Shown here piece after piece: positions 21,996 to 30,980 of a stretch of DNA of 64,000 nucleotides. A program made the translations under genes and the position numbers. Source of the DNA: an uncultured Marvinbryantia sp. GTDB taxonomy: Bacteria > Bacillota > Clostridia > Lachnospirales > Lachnospiraceae. The stretch is from positions 47,628 to 111,627 of the forward strand of contig CAKRVB010000007.1 in NCBI GenBank assembly GCA_934408725.1. The letters run 5' to 3'. Position 1 is the first letter of the stretch; each line of letters opens with the position of its first letter. The notes below the pieces were generated by a model. The model was not told where the DNA came from. It saw only the letters and a list, made by a program, of their open reading frames with translations, and made no database searches.

Positions 21996-22946
21996 CTATC
22001 TGGTACTCAGGAAATCATACTCTCTCTGTCCGGCCTCATCATCCGGATAAAGCTGCATGAATTCCCCTGCCTTCTGCTTTGCCGTCTGAAAATCCTGCTT
22101 CTTTTCGTATACTACAATCTCATTATACAGCAGATCTCTCCTGGAAGAATCCGACAATTCCAGTGATAATCCAGTCTGGATATCCTGCAGTGCCGTATCA
22201 TAGTCTCCATCTGCCATATCGCAAAGTGCGATGCCATTATAACTCTCTGCCGTCTCACCAAAAGTCTCTTTATACTGCTGATACACTACCCAGGCTGACT
22301 GCGTGTCCCCCTGCGCCAGGTAAACCTGTCCCATCAGACGCATGGCATCTTCTTTTTTTGCTTCTACTGATGGAGCCAGCGCTGTCGCTGCTTTCTCATA
22401 ATCTCCCAGGTAATAGTATATGCTGCCTTTCTGATAATCATCCTCCATGCCTGCGGACTCCTGATTCAACACCTGCTGAAGGTACTGATCTCCCACAGCC
22501 GACTGGCTGATCTCCTCATACTGTTGATAAATGTTCAGCGCCATCTCATAATCCTTTGGCTCCAGTGTCATGGCTCCATCAAAATCTGCCTTTGCCGCAT
22601 CCGTCTCCCCAAGCTTCAAAAAAGCCACACCGCGCATATAATATGCATCCGCATTCTCTCCCAGTTCCAGGATTCTGGTACAGGTATTTTTCAGGCTCTC
22701 GTAGTCTTCCATCTTCATCTGACAGGCCGCTTCATAAAGAGAAATATCCGTCTTTGTCTCCGGCATCTTCTCATCACACAACGCATAGGCCTGTTCAAAG
22801 GACGTTACCGCCTGCTCATACTGTGCCTGTTTCATAGCAGAAATACCCGCATCTCTGGCAGCCTCCAGCTGTTCCTTTGTCTTATCTCCACATCCGGTCA
22901 GCAGCATCATCACTGCTGCCAGTGCCAAAAGCTTCTTTTTTTTCAT
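21996..22946 (-). CDS. TPR-repeat lipoprotein
   Basis: This 316-residue exported protein has a signal peptide with lipobox (MMLLTGCGDKTKEQ, Cys near residue 19), so it is anchored to the outer face of the membrane. The body is tandem tetratricopeptide repeats (e.g. AYYMRGVAFLKLGETDAAKADFDGAM and KGSIYYYLGDYEKAATALA). It has no catalytic motif and is likely a scaffold. hflX follows 9 bases after it, an arrangement with no obvious functional link. Confidence 0.8.
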   Translation of the reverse strand: MKKKKLLALAAVMMLLTGCGDKTKEQLEAARDAGISAMKQAQYEQAVTSFEQAYALCDEKMPETKTDISLYEAACQMKMEDYESLKNTCTRILELGENADAYYMRGVAFLKLGETDAAKADFDGAMTLEPKDYEMALNIYQQYEEISQSAVGDQYLQQVLNQESAGMEDDYQKGSIYYYLGDYEKAATALAPSVEAKKEDAMRLMGQVYLAQGDTQSAWVVYQQYKETFGETAESYNGIALCDMADGDYDTALQDIQTGLSLELSDSSRRDLLYNEIVVYEKKQDFQTAKQKAGEFMQLYPDDEAGQREYDFLSTR

Positions 22947-22969
22947 CTGTTTTTTATTCCTCCTCTATA

Positions 22970-22997
22970 CAAAAACAGGGATCAGTTTCCTGATCCC
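22970..22997 (-). terminator. Terminator of putP
   Basis: GGGATCAG-GAAAC-TGATCCC-type stem on the minus strand followed by TGTTTTTGT, 37 bases past the putP stop. Confidence 0.75.
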
Positions 22998-23034
22998 CAT
23001 CATCATAACATATTTTACTTTTCTTGCAAAGTTA

Positions 23035-24552
23035 CTATTTTCCAGATGCCGCTCTGTCAAATTCGTCCAGAATGGACTGATCCGGTGCCGGTGTTGCCAG
23101 GCTGAATACCACGATAGCCACACATGCTACGATAAATGCCGGAAGAAGTTCATAGATGTTCCAGATTCCACCCAGCGGGCGCACCAGATACTTCCATACA
23201 AAGATCACCACACCACCAGAGAGCATGCCAGCCAGTGCTCCATACTTATTGGTTCTTCTCCAGAACAATGAGAAGAGAACAACCGGGCCAAACGCTGCAC
23301 CAAATCCTGCCCATGCAAAAGATACAATCTGGAATACGGAGCTGTTCGGATTTCTTGCAAGAATGACTGCAAAAACAGCAATCAGCATCAGTGTAATTCT
23401 TGCTGCAATGATACCGCTCTTTCCGTTTCTGTTGAGCATATCAGAGGATACTGCGGAAGATGCTGCCAACAGCTGAGAATCTGCAGTAGACATCGTAGAT
23501 GCCAGAATACCTGCCAGAATAATACCTGCCAGCAATGCACAAATCACACCATGACGGCTGAGCAGATCTGCGATTCTGACAATAATAGTTTCAGAATTAG
23601 AACCTTCCAGTACATCAATTGCTCCGACTTTACTCATGGAATATCCTATTACGCCAATGAATACTGCAACTGCCATAGAGATCACTACCCAGATAATCGC
23701 AATACGGCGGGAAAGTGTCAGTTTTTCTTCCTCTTCGATTGCCATGAAACGAAGCAGGATATGCGGCATACCAAAATATCCCAGTCCCCATGCCAGGGTA
23801 GATAAAATCGTCAGCAGGCGATATGGCGATGCTGTGCCGGTCGCCACATCATAACTCTGGAACATCGACAGATAACCTGGCAGTGCTTTTGCATTGTCGA
23901 TCACCACATCCAGTCCGCCGGCTACATTCACTCCAAAGATCAGTACGATAAGCAACGCAATGGACATAATGATACTCTGAATAAAGTCCGTAGTCGATGC
24001 TGCCAGAAATCCTCCCATCATCGTATACCCTACAATGACAATCGCACTGATAACCATAGCTGTCATATAGCTCACCCCAAACAGACTGGAGAACAGCTTG
24101 CCACAGGCTGCAAATCCAGATGCAGTATACGGGATAAAGAAAATAACAATAATAATTGCAGAGATTAAAAGCAGGATTCTGCTTTCATCGTGAAAACGAT
24201 TTTTAAAAAACTGTGGCAATGTGATAGAATTGTTCGCCACATGCGAATAACGGCGAAGTCTCTTTGCCACGATCAAGAAGTTCACATAGGTACCAATGGC
24301 CAGTCCAATTGCTGTCCATCCAGCATCTGAAATACCAGTCAGATATGCTACACCAGGCAATCCCATCAGCAGCCAGCTGCTCATATCAGAAGCTTCTGCA
24401 CTCATGGCTGTTACAAGTGGCCCCAGCTTTCTTCCTCCAAGATAAAAGTCATCGGTACTCTCATTTTTCTTGGAACACCGATAACCGATGTACAACATGC
24501 CGCCAAGATAAATAATAATAGCAATCATAATACAGACTTTTGCAGATGTCAT
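23035..24552 (-). CDS. putP: Sodium/proline symporter PutP
   Basis: This SSS-family symporter (505 residues, about 13 spans) imports proline with sodium. The start ATG at 24552 follows AAGAGGAGGAGAAAAATT; a longer frame upstream has no ribosome site. Family marks include STDDFYLGGRKLGPLVTAMSA near residue 35, SAEASDMSSWLLMGLPG, and GGFLAASTTDFIQSIIM. It has its own promoter and terminator. Proline uptake serves nutrition and osmotic protection, which fits the potassium-uptake genes beside it. Confidence 0.9.
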   Translation of the reverse strand: MTSAKVCIMIAIIIYLGGMLYIGYRCSKKNESTDDFYLGGRKLGPLVTAMSAEASDMSSWLLMGLPGVAYLTGISDAGWTAIGLAIGTYVNFLIVAKRLRRYSHVANNSITLPQFFKNRFHDESRILLLISAIIIVIFFIPYTASGFAACGKLFSSLFGVSYMTAMVISAIVIVGYTMMGGFLAASTTDFIQSIIMSIALLIVLIFGVNVAGGLDVVIDNAKALPGYLSMFQSYDVATGTASPYRLLTILSTLAWGLGYFGMPHILLRFMAIEEEEKLTLSRRIAIIWVVISMAVAVFIGVIGYSMSKVGAIDVLEGSNSETIIVRIADLLSRHGVICALLAGIILAGILASTMSTADSQLLAASSAVSSDMLNRNGKSGIIAARITLMLIAVFAVILARNPNSSVFQIVSFAWAGFGAAFGPVVLFSLFWRRTNKYGALAGMLSGGVVIFVWKYLVRPLGGIWNIYELLPAFIVACVAIVVFSLATPAPDQSILDEFDRAASGK

Positions 24553-24585
24553 AATTTTTCTCCTCCTCTTTGTTGCTCTTTTGCC

Positions 24586-24614
24586 ATTATAACCTGTCAG
24601 GAGAATGATATCAA
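24586..24614 (-). promoter_or_regulatory. Promoter of putP
   Basis: On the minus strand TTGATA, 17 bases, TATAAT, about 35 bases before the putP start. Confidence 0.75.
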
Positions 24615-24627
24615 ATAGAACGAAGTT

Positions 24628-24641
24628 TAGACTAAAGTCTA
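24628..24641. promoter_or_regulatory. Palindromic operator candidate upstream of putP
   Basis: TAGACT-AA-AGTCTA is a 14-bp near-perfect palindrome 14 bases upstream of the putP -35 box. The encoded TetR regulator ends 145 bases away. TetR-family dimers bind such short palindromes, so this is a plausible site, but it is only an inference. Confidence 0.4.
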
Positions 24642-24761
24642 TACTTTTTATGCCACTACTTGTCATTTTTTCTTTAATTATGCTGTGATTATATCTATAC
24701 GAAAAGTATTGTAAAATCTTATACCATATTGTACTTTTTCAGATACATGGTTTTAAAAATA

Positions 24762-24803
24762 CAAAAAAGCATCGAGTCGAATTCTTCATTCGTTTCTCGA
24801 TGC
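24762..24803 (-). terminator. Terminator overlapping the tetR stop
   Basis: On the minus strand GCATCGAG and CTCGATGC form an 8-bp stem around a 19-base loop, followed by TTTTTTG. The stem begins inside the last codons of tetR, closing the trkA-trkH-tetR operon. Confidence 0.75.
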
Positions 24804-25382
24804 CCGAAAATCTGATAAAAAGATCGGCAGCATCCTCTGAGAGTAGCTGCGCAATGAATATTCTCCCCCGGAGATACACCAGTCATACATAAAAGCCCGT
24901 TCACAGATTGCATAAGCTTTTACAATCTCTCCTACCGAGATGTCAGTTCGCAATTCACCGGAAGTTTGTCCTTCCAGGATAATCTTACTGAGCAGACGAT
25001 AGTACAGACGACTTCGATCCAGCAGAGACTTTTCCCCACGGGTCACCAGCTGTGTGGATAACAGCCGGGCAAGCAGATCTATAGAGATGCTGTTCTCTAT
25101 CATTGTGAAAAGCTCCTGATTCAAAAACAGAAGCTTTTCATAACTGTTCATGGATTCCTCCATGTTCTCCATCAGTTCCTCATATTTTTCATCAAACAGA
25201 TAAGCCAGTGTACTGAGCAGTGCGTCCTTACCATTAAAATAATGATAAAATGAGCCTTTTGAAGTTTTTGCTGCTGCAATGATCTCATCTACTGTGGTAT
25301 TGTCATATCCCTGCTCATAAAACAGCTGCCATGCCGCTGTAATAATATTTCCTTTGGTGTTTCTCTTCTGCTTCTTTGCCAT
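24786..25382 (-). CDS. TetR/AcrR family transcriptional regulator
   Basis: This 198-residue regulator has the TetR helix-turn-helix at about 10-55 (NIITAAWQLFYEQGYDNTTVDEIIAAAKTSKGSFYHYF) and a helical ligand domain after it. It starts 9 bases after the trkH stop, so it is translated from the trkA-trkH message, an unusual place for a TetR gene. It ends 233 bases before putP, whose upstream region holds a 14-bp palindrome. Candidate targets are therefore its own operon or putP. Confidence 0.88.
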   Translation of the reverse strand: MAKKQKRNTKGNIITAAWQLFYEQGYDNTTVDEIIAAAKTSKGSFYHYFNGKDALLSTLAYLFDEKYEELMENMEESMNSYEKLLFLNQELFTMIENSISIDLLARLLSTQLVTRGEKSLLDRSRLYYRLLSKIILEGQTSGELRTDISVGEIVKAYAICERAFMYDWCISGGEYSLRSYSQRMLPIFLSDFRASRNE

Positions 25383-25391
25383 ATGTGGGTG

Positions 25392-26846
25392 CTATCCTTT
25401 CTTCCAGGTACTTTTGGACAGAAGCATCAGAATCGGGAAGATCTCCAGACGTCCGGCCAGCATATCAAAGATCAATACCAGCTTAGACAGCACACTATAT
25501 CCACTAAAGTTGCAGGTTGGCCCCACTGCTTCCAGACCAGGACCAATGTTGTTGAAACAGGCCAGTACTGCTGAGAAGTTAGTCGTCGTAGAAAATCCAT
25601 CCAGCGAAATAAGCAGAAAGCTGACAATAATAATGATTACATACGCAGACAGATAAGTGTTGATATTGCTAAGCACACCCTCTTCCATCATCTGTCCATT
25701 GTTGCACACCACTTCCACACGTCTCGGATACAATGCCTTTTTCAGATTCCTGCGCATATTCTTAAACAAAAGCAACGCACGGCCACACTTGAATCCTCCT
25801 CCGGTACTTCCGGCACTGGCGCCAATCACCATCAGACACAGCAGAATCGCCTTTGAAAAACTCGGCCACAGGTCAAAGTCTGTGGTAGCAAATCCAGTGG
25901 TCGTCACAATACTGGCAACCTGAAATGCTGCATGGCGCACTGTCTCCCCCAGACTGTCATACATGCCATAAATATTGATCGTAATCAGGACAATACTTCC
26001 AAATACCATGCCCAGATACATTCTCAGTTCTTCGTCTTTCCAGACGGTCTTGAACTGTTTGATCAGAATCAGGTAATAACAGCTGAAGTTCACACCGAAC
26101 AAAAGCATAAATACCGTGCAGACATTCTGAAGATAAGGACTGTAACTGGCAATACTGTCATTTTTGATACCAAATCCACCGGTACCAGCCGTACCCAGTG
26201 CAGTGCAGACTGCATCAAAAAGCGGCATTCTTCCGATCAGCAGAAACAGAATATTCAAAACAGTCAGCAAAATATATAAAACATAGAGAATCTCTGCTGT
26301 CTGCTTCATCTTCGGAACCAGCTTTCCTACGTTCGGTCCCGGGCTCTCTGCTCTCAGAAGGTGCATAGTATAACCGCCTTTGCTTCCCTTCAGGGAAGAA
26401 ATTGCCAGCAGAAATACCAGAATTCCCATTCCACCCAGCCAATGGCTGAAGCTTCTCCAGTATAAAATGCCCTTCGATAAACTCTCCACCTCTGGCAGAA
26501 TGGAGGAACCCGTTGTGGTAAATCCCGATACAATTTCAAAAAAGCAGTCAATATACTTCGGAATCTCTCTGGATATATAGAATGGCAATGCGCCCATCAG
26601 ACTCATCACAATCCAGCTTAAGCCGACACACACCATACCTTCTCTTGCATAAAACCGTTTCTTTCCCTTACGGCACAGGGCATACAGGCCAAGTGCAAGC
26701 AGTGCAATTATCACCATACTCCAGGAAAATCCACGGATTGCCGCACTTTCACGACAATAAATACTGATACAGAGTGCCGGAATCATGAAGATCACTTCGA
26801 TTCCGAGGATCTGGGCAATAAAACGCCCCATCATCTTGTAATTCAT
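25392..26846 (-). CDS. trkH: TrkH/KtrB-type potassium uptake membrane subunit
   Basis: This is a 484-residue potassium channel-like subunit with about 10-12 spans. Selectivity-loop-like segments include VSGFTTTGSSILPEVE, TALGTAGTGGFGIKNDS, SIVTTTGFATTDFDLW and CFNNIGPGLEAVGPT, one per repeat. It pairs with the cytoplasmic TrkA, whose gene lies 16 bases upstream. The length and the four-repeat layout fit TrkH. Confidence 0.93.
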   Translation of the reverse strand: MNYKMMGRFIAQILGIEVIFMIPALCISIYCRESAAIRGFSWSMVIIALLALGLYALCRKGKKRFYAREGMVCVGLSWIVMSLMGALPFYISREIPKYIDCFFEIVSGFTTTGSSILPEVESLSKGILYWRSFSHWLGGMGILVFLLAISSLKGSKGGYTMHLLRAESPGPNVGKLVPKMKQTAEILYVLYILLTVLNILFLLIGRMPLFDAVCTALGTAGTGGFGIKNDSIASYSPYLQNVCTVFMLLFGVNFSCYYLILIKQFKTVWKDEELRMYLGMVFGSIVLITINIYGMYDSLGETVRHAAFQVASIVTTTGFATTDFDLWPSFSKAILLCLMVIGASAGSTGGGFKCGRALLLFKNMRRNLKKALYPRRVEVVCNNGQMMEEGVLSNINTYLSAYVIIIIVSFLLISLDGFSTTTNFSAVLACFNNIGPGLEAVGPTCNFSGYSVLSKLVLIFDMLAGRLEIFPILMLLSKSTWKKG

Positions 26847-26862
26847 ATGTCTGTTCCCTCAA

Positions 26863-28236
26863 TTATTCAAAAATATCATTTAACTGATATAATACTTTAT
26901 CGCTGCTGGTTACTACAACCACCGAATCTCCCTGGGTAAAACAGGAATCTCCGTTCGGGATCTCGATCTGTCCTCCGTGGATGATACTGGCAACCAGTAC
27001 ATTTTTACGAATCTTCAGTGCCTTCAACGGTTCGTTACAATGAATGGTCTTCTCATTCACACGGAATTCCATAGCTTCTGCCTGTCCATCTGCAATAGTG
27101 TGTACTGTCACAGCAGCCCCAGTCTGATTCTGCATGGCACGTACATAACGCACAATATTGTTGCAGCACAGTTCCTTCGGGCACACCACACTTCCCAGTT
27201 CCAGTTCATCCAGAAGATTTCCGTTTCTTCTTCGTCCCACCTTGGTAATAATCTGGGATACGCCGCACTTCTTTCCATACATGGCAATGATCATATTCAT
27301 CTCATCCAGGCCGGTTAATGTCACCAGGGCATCCATCTCTTCAATGTCCTCACTGTATAATAATGCCTGACTGCTGGCATCTCCCTGGATCACGGTCACC
27401 TGTGGCAGAAGACTGGCCAGCTGAATACAGCGTTCCTTTTTCTGCTCGATAATCTTCACAGACATACCGCTCTTCTGCAGTCTCTGCGCCAGATAGAAGC
27501 CAATCTTGCTTCCACCACAGATCATGACATTCTTCACTTTCTTTGTGATGGTTCCGATATTGTTCAGCAAAATAGCCAGATTATTGGTTGGCGCTGTAAC
27601 GAATACCCGGTCTCCTGCTTTCAGCACAAAATTACCATCTGGTGTCACTACATTACCATTTCGCAGAACCGCACAAACCAGAACCCTGCATTTCACAATG
27701 CTGTCCAGTTCATTCAGTGATACATTACACAACTTATTGCTGGCTTCCAGGCGAATCTCTGCGATCTCCACCCTTCCCCCGACAAACGCTTCTCTGTGCA
27801 GGAAACCAGGAAACTTCAGCAGCCGCTCAATCTCCACTGCTGCCTGTTTCTCCGGATTCACGGCAAGAGACAGTGCAAAAGTATCCCGCATCTTATAAAT
27901 CTGATTGGAATACTCCGGATTGCGGATTCTTGCTATCGTATGAATCCCTGGCCGCATTCCATGCGCTGTCATACAGCAAAGCAGATTCACCTCATCTGCA
28001 CTTGTTGCTGCAATCAGCAGATCAGTCTCCTGAATACCAGCCTGATTCAGCACTTCCATGGATGCACAGTTCCCCTGCACCGTCATGACATCATAACTTT
28101 CAATACTTGCCTCCAGTACCTCTGGATTCGAATCCACCAGTGTAATATCGTGTCCTTCTGCCGATAACTGATTGGTCAGCATATTTCCGACTTTTCCATC
28201 CCCCGCTATAATTATCTTCACAGGTTTTTCCTCCAT
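26863..28236 (-). CDS. trkA: Trk potassium transporter regulatory subunit TrkA
   Basis: This 457-residue protein has two tandem RCK units, each an NAD-binding Rossmann domain plus a TrkA-C domain. The first begins KIIIAGDGKVGNMLTNQLSA (GxGxxG) and the second NVMICGGSKIGFYLAQRLQ near residue 230. It gates TrkH in response to nucleotides. It is the first gene of trkA-trkH-tetR and follows the metal-ATPase operon terminator by about 130 bases. Confidence 0.93.
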   Translation of the reverse strand: MEEKPVKIIIAGDGKVGNMLTNQLSAEGHDITLVDSNPEVLEASIESYDVMTVQGNCASMEVLNQAGIQETDLLIAATSADEVNLLCCMTAHGMRPGIHTIARIRNPEYSNQIYKMRDTFALSLAVNPEKQAAVEIERLLKFPGFLHREAFVGGRVEIAEIRLEASNKLCNVSLNELDSIVKCRVLVCAVLRNGNVVTPDGNFVLKAGDRVFVTAPTNNLAILLNNIGTITKKVKNVMICGGSKIGFYLAQRLQKSGMSVKIIEQKKERCIQLASLLPQVTVIQGDASSQALLYSEDIEEMDALVTLTGLDEMNMIIAMYGKKCGVSQIITKVGRRRNGNLLDELELGSVVCPKELCCNNIVRYVRAMQNQTGAAVTVHTIADGQAEAMEFRVNEKTIHCNEPLKALKIRKNVLVASIIHGGQIEIPNGDSCFTQGDSVVVVTSSDKVLYQLNDIFE

Positions 28237-28361
28237 AAATTGTCGATCTTATTTTCATAACCGCTTTGAGCCATAGACAGCTCCGAATAGTTCCATTTTA
28301 TCATATATTCGTATTAATTCAACTGATACCGAAACATTCAGATAGTAACATACTTTCTAAA

Positions 28362-28396
28362 ATAAAACAAGGGAATTCTGTGTCTCCAGAATTCCC
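28362..28396 (-). terminator. Terminator after the P-type ATPase gene
   Basis: GGGAATTCTG-N6-CAGAATTCCC is a perfect 10-bp stem; the minus strand continues TTGTTTTATTTTAG. It lies 40 bases past the ATPase stop. Confidence 0.8.
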
Positions 28397-28435
28397 ATAT
28401 TTTATCCAGATTTATATCATTTTCTACCTAGAAGC

Positions 28436-30517
28436 TTACAGGAGCTTTCTCATGCTTCCCAAACTGATCAGCAAAGTGGAAGTATTGTGCATCAGAGCCG
28501 ATGTGGTCGGCTGAATAATACCAAGCACACCCAATGCGATCAGACTAGAATTAATTCCTACTATGCTGCGATAGTTCTTGCGGATACGTCTCATCAGCTG
28601 GTCACTGATCTGCTTCAATATCAGTATCTGATACAGATCATCTGCGCTGATGGTAATATCTGCAATCTCTCTCGCAAGTTCAGCACCATCACTGATGGCA
28701 ATTCCCGCATCCGATGCAGACAATGCCGGTGAATCATTAATACCGTCTCCAGTCATGATCACTTTGCGTCCTGCTTCCTTTTCTTTCTCGACAAATTTGG
28801 CCTTATCCCCTGGCAGTACCTCAGCATAAAACTCATCGATTCCCACTTTTTCTGCAATCGCTTTTGCCGTGTGCTCATTATCTCCAGTCATCATCACTAC
28901 TTTGGAAATGCCCGCCCTTTTCAGCTCTCGAATCACATCTGCCGCTTCCGGTCTCAGCGGATCCTCGATGCAGATCACCGCCGACAGTTTTCCTTCGATC
29001 GCCATATACAGATGTGAGTATTCCTGAGGAAGATTCTCCAGAATCTCTCTCTTATCTTCCGGAATCGCAGTCTTCTCATCCTCAAATACAAAATGATAAC
29101 TTCCAATGATGACTTTCTTGTCCTCCACTGAAGAGGAAATACCATGCGCTACCACATACTCTACCTTGGAATGCATCTCTTCATGCTCCAGGCCTCTTTC
29201 TTGTGCCGCATGTACCACAGCTTTTGCCATAGAATGTGGGAAGTGTTCTTCCAGACATGCTGCGATACGCAGCAGTTCGTCTTCGCTTCTGCCATCAAAA
29301 GATACTATTTTTACAACAGTTGGTTTCGCCTTGGTCAGAGTCCCTGTCTTATCAAATACAATCGTATCTGCCTCTGCCACTGCCTCCAGGAACTTGCCGC
29401 CCTTTACCGTAATATGGTGGGTTCCCGCTTCATGGATGGCATACAGCACCGAAATCGGCATCGCCATCTTCAGTGCGCAGGAGAAATCTACCATCAGTAC
29501 GGATAAAGTTTTGGTCACGTTACGGGTCAGCAGATAAGTCAATACGGTACCGCCTAAGGTCCACGGAACCAGGCGATCCGCCAGATGCTCTGCCTTACTC
29601 TCCAGTCCGGACTTCAGCTTTTCTGACTCTTCGATCATCTTCACAACCTGTTCATAACGGCTTCCACCGCCAACCGCTGTGACCTGAATGGTCAGTTCAC
29701 CCTCTTCCAGAACCGTTCCTGCAAACACACCAGCTCCGCTGCTCTTGCGGACTGCTACGGATTCACCGGTCAGGGATGCCTGGTTTACCATACCTTCGCC
29801 TTCTGTCACAGTTCCGTCAAATGGAATCACATTTCCCATGTGAACTACGATCTGGTCGCCCTTCTGGATCTTATTGCTATCCATCAGAACTTCCGTCTTG
29901 TCCTGTTTCATCCAGACTTTTTCTACATGAAGGGACATACTTCTTGCCAGGTCTCCCACAGATTTCTTGTGAGTCCACTCTTCCAGTATTTCACCGATGC
30001 CCAGCAGGAACATTACAGAGCCTGCCGTCGCATAATCACCACGGATGACAGAAACTCCGATTGCCGTACCATCCAGTACCGGCACTTCAATCTTACGGTT
30101 CCACAGACACTTCAATCCTTTTACTACATACGGAATTGCAGCTACCGTATTATAACAGGCATTCAGAGGCGCAGGAAGGAACCACTTTCTTGCATAATGA
30201 AATGCAACGTTCCATACCAGCTTATCCTGATATTCAGCATTTAACGCTCTTCCTGAATTCTGAATAAAATGCTCCGGCACCTCCACATCTTCATAATGGA
30301 ACGTCTGAAGCTTCCTCAGCATATCCTGACGGTCTGCCTTTTCGCCACTGTAATAAACTGTCACATCACAGGTCTGGTCATTTACTTTCACCTGATTCAC
30401 ATAGGAAAGCTCTGTCAGAAAGTATTGCAGCGTATCTGCCTGCACATAGCTCATACGATATACGGACATATGCATACGAATACGTCTTTTTGATTCGTTT
30501 TTAATCTGAAACTTCAC
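28436..30517 (-). CDS. P1B-type metal ATPase with S-C-A membrane motif (possible FezB-like)
   Basis: This 693-residue metal-pumping P-type ATPase has an N-terminal HMA-like region without a CxxC (about 1-75), the actuator loop with TGES (about 250), the phosphorylation motif DKTGT (Asp near 389), and MTGDGINDSPALSASD near the hinge. In the metal-binding span the usual CPC/CPH/SPC is replaced by FSCALKMAMP (about 345-354). To my knowledge the S-C-A type belongs to the P1B-6 group, which includes FezB of ferrosome-forming bacteria. It follows a 104-residue protein with a Gly-rich membrane segment, reminiscent of the two-gene fezA-fezB arrangement. Iron is the likely substrate by inference. Confidence 0.75.
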   Translation of the reverse strand: MKFQIKNESKRRIRMHMSVYRMSYVQADTLQYFLTELSYVNQVKVNDQTCDVTVYYSGEKADRQDMLRKLQTFHYEDVEVPEHFIQNSGRALNAEYQDKLVWNVAFHYARKWFLPAPLNACYNTVAAIPYVVKGLKCLWNRKIEVPVLDGTAIGVSVIRGDYATAGSVMFLLGIGEILEEWTHKKSVGDLARSMSLHVEKVWMKQDKTEVLMDSNKIQKGDQIVVHMGNVIPFDGTVTEGEGMVNQASLTGESVAVRKSSGAGVFAGTVLEEGELTIQVTAVGGGSRYEQVVKMIEESEKLKSGLESKAEHLADRLVPWTLGGTVLTYLLTRNVTKTLSVLMVDFSCALKMAMPISVLYAIHEAGTHHITVKGGKFLEAVAEADTIVFDKTGTLTKAKPTVVKIVSFDGRSEDELLRIAACLEEHFPHSMAKAVVHAAQERGLEHEEMHSKVEYVVAHGISSSVEDKKVIIGSYHFVFEDEKTAIPEDKREILENLPQEYSHLYMAIEGKLSAVICIEDPLRPEAADVIRELKRAGISKVVMMTGDNEHTAKAIAEKVGIDEFYAEVLPGDKAKFVEKEKEAGRKVIMTGDGINDSPALSASDAGIAISDGAELAREIADITISADDLYQILILKQISDQLMRRIRKNYRSIVGINSSLIALGVLGIIQPTTSALMHNTSTLLISLGSMRKLL

Positions 30518-30530
30518 TTATGACCGCCCC

Positions 30531-30845
30531 TTATTCTGCTGTCTCTTCTGCAGTTTCTTCTACTTCTTTGAAGTCTTCGTCTTCGAAAGCCTGTTCTTCT
30601 GCCTTCTGAGCACGTTCTTCGTTAATGTCTTTTGCGCCTTCCAGAATGTCTTCACAGTTTTCCTGTACCAGGTTCACCGTCTTCATCACACATTCTTTTG
30701 CACGAAGAACGGCTGCTGTACACTGTGTATATACTTTCTTTGCGTCATCGCTTGCCAGAACCTTTACACCTGCTGTTCCAAATACAAATCCACCTGCGAA
30801 AGTTCCCACTTTTTTCCAGTCTACATTTTTGAATACGTTTTTCAT
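30531..30845 (-). CDS. Small Gly-rich membrane-associated protein (DUF6110-type), ATPase partner
   Basis: The 104-residue protein starts MKNVFKNVDWKKVGTFAGGF, with start at 30845 behind AAGGAGGAAGT. It has a hydrophobic Gly/Ala/Val segment (about 14-30, FAGGFVFGTAGVKVLAS) with GxxxG spacing, followed by a helix with three cysteines and a very acidic Glu-rich tail. The GG/GxxxG segment is like those in magnetosome/ferrosome proteins that associate with membranes. It precedes the metal ATPase by 13 bases. I recall this family under a DUF label next to P1B ATPases; the function is inferred from context. Confidence 0.55.
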   Translation of the reverse strand: MKNVFKNVDWKKVGTFAGGFVFGTAGVKVLASDDAKKVYTQCTAAVLRAKECVMKTVNLVQENCEDILEGAKDINEERAQKAEEQAFEDEDFKEVEETAEETAE

Positions 30846-30875
30846 GATTACTTCCTCCTTGTACAATAACTTTCA

Positions 30876-30889
30876 TTAGCTCATGCTAA
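30876..30889. promoter_or_regulatory. Palindromic operator candidate in ATPase operon leader
   Basis: TTAGC-TCAT-GCTAA is a perfect 5-bp inverted repeat with a 4-base centre at about +11 to +24 of the transcript. Its position just downstream of the promoter suits a repressor. Binding by an iron-responsive DtxR/MntR- or Fur-type protein is a guess. Confidence 0.4.
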
Positions 30890-30905
30890 CTTTTTATTCA
30901 TTGCT

Positions 30906-30934
30906 ATTCTACTTCATGCCTCTTTTTTTGTCAA
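30906..30934 (-). promoter_or_regulatory. Promoter of the metal-ATPase operon
   Basis: TTGACA, 17 bases, TAGAAT on the minus strand, start site near 30899 and ribosome site AAGGAGG before the ATG. Confidence 0.8.
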
Positions 30935-30980
30935 TTTGAAACCTGTAAAAATCCCTGCATTTCATGGAAAAAACACATTT

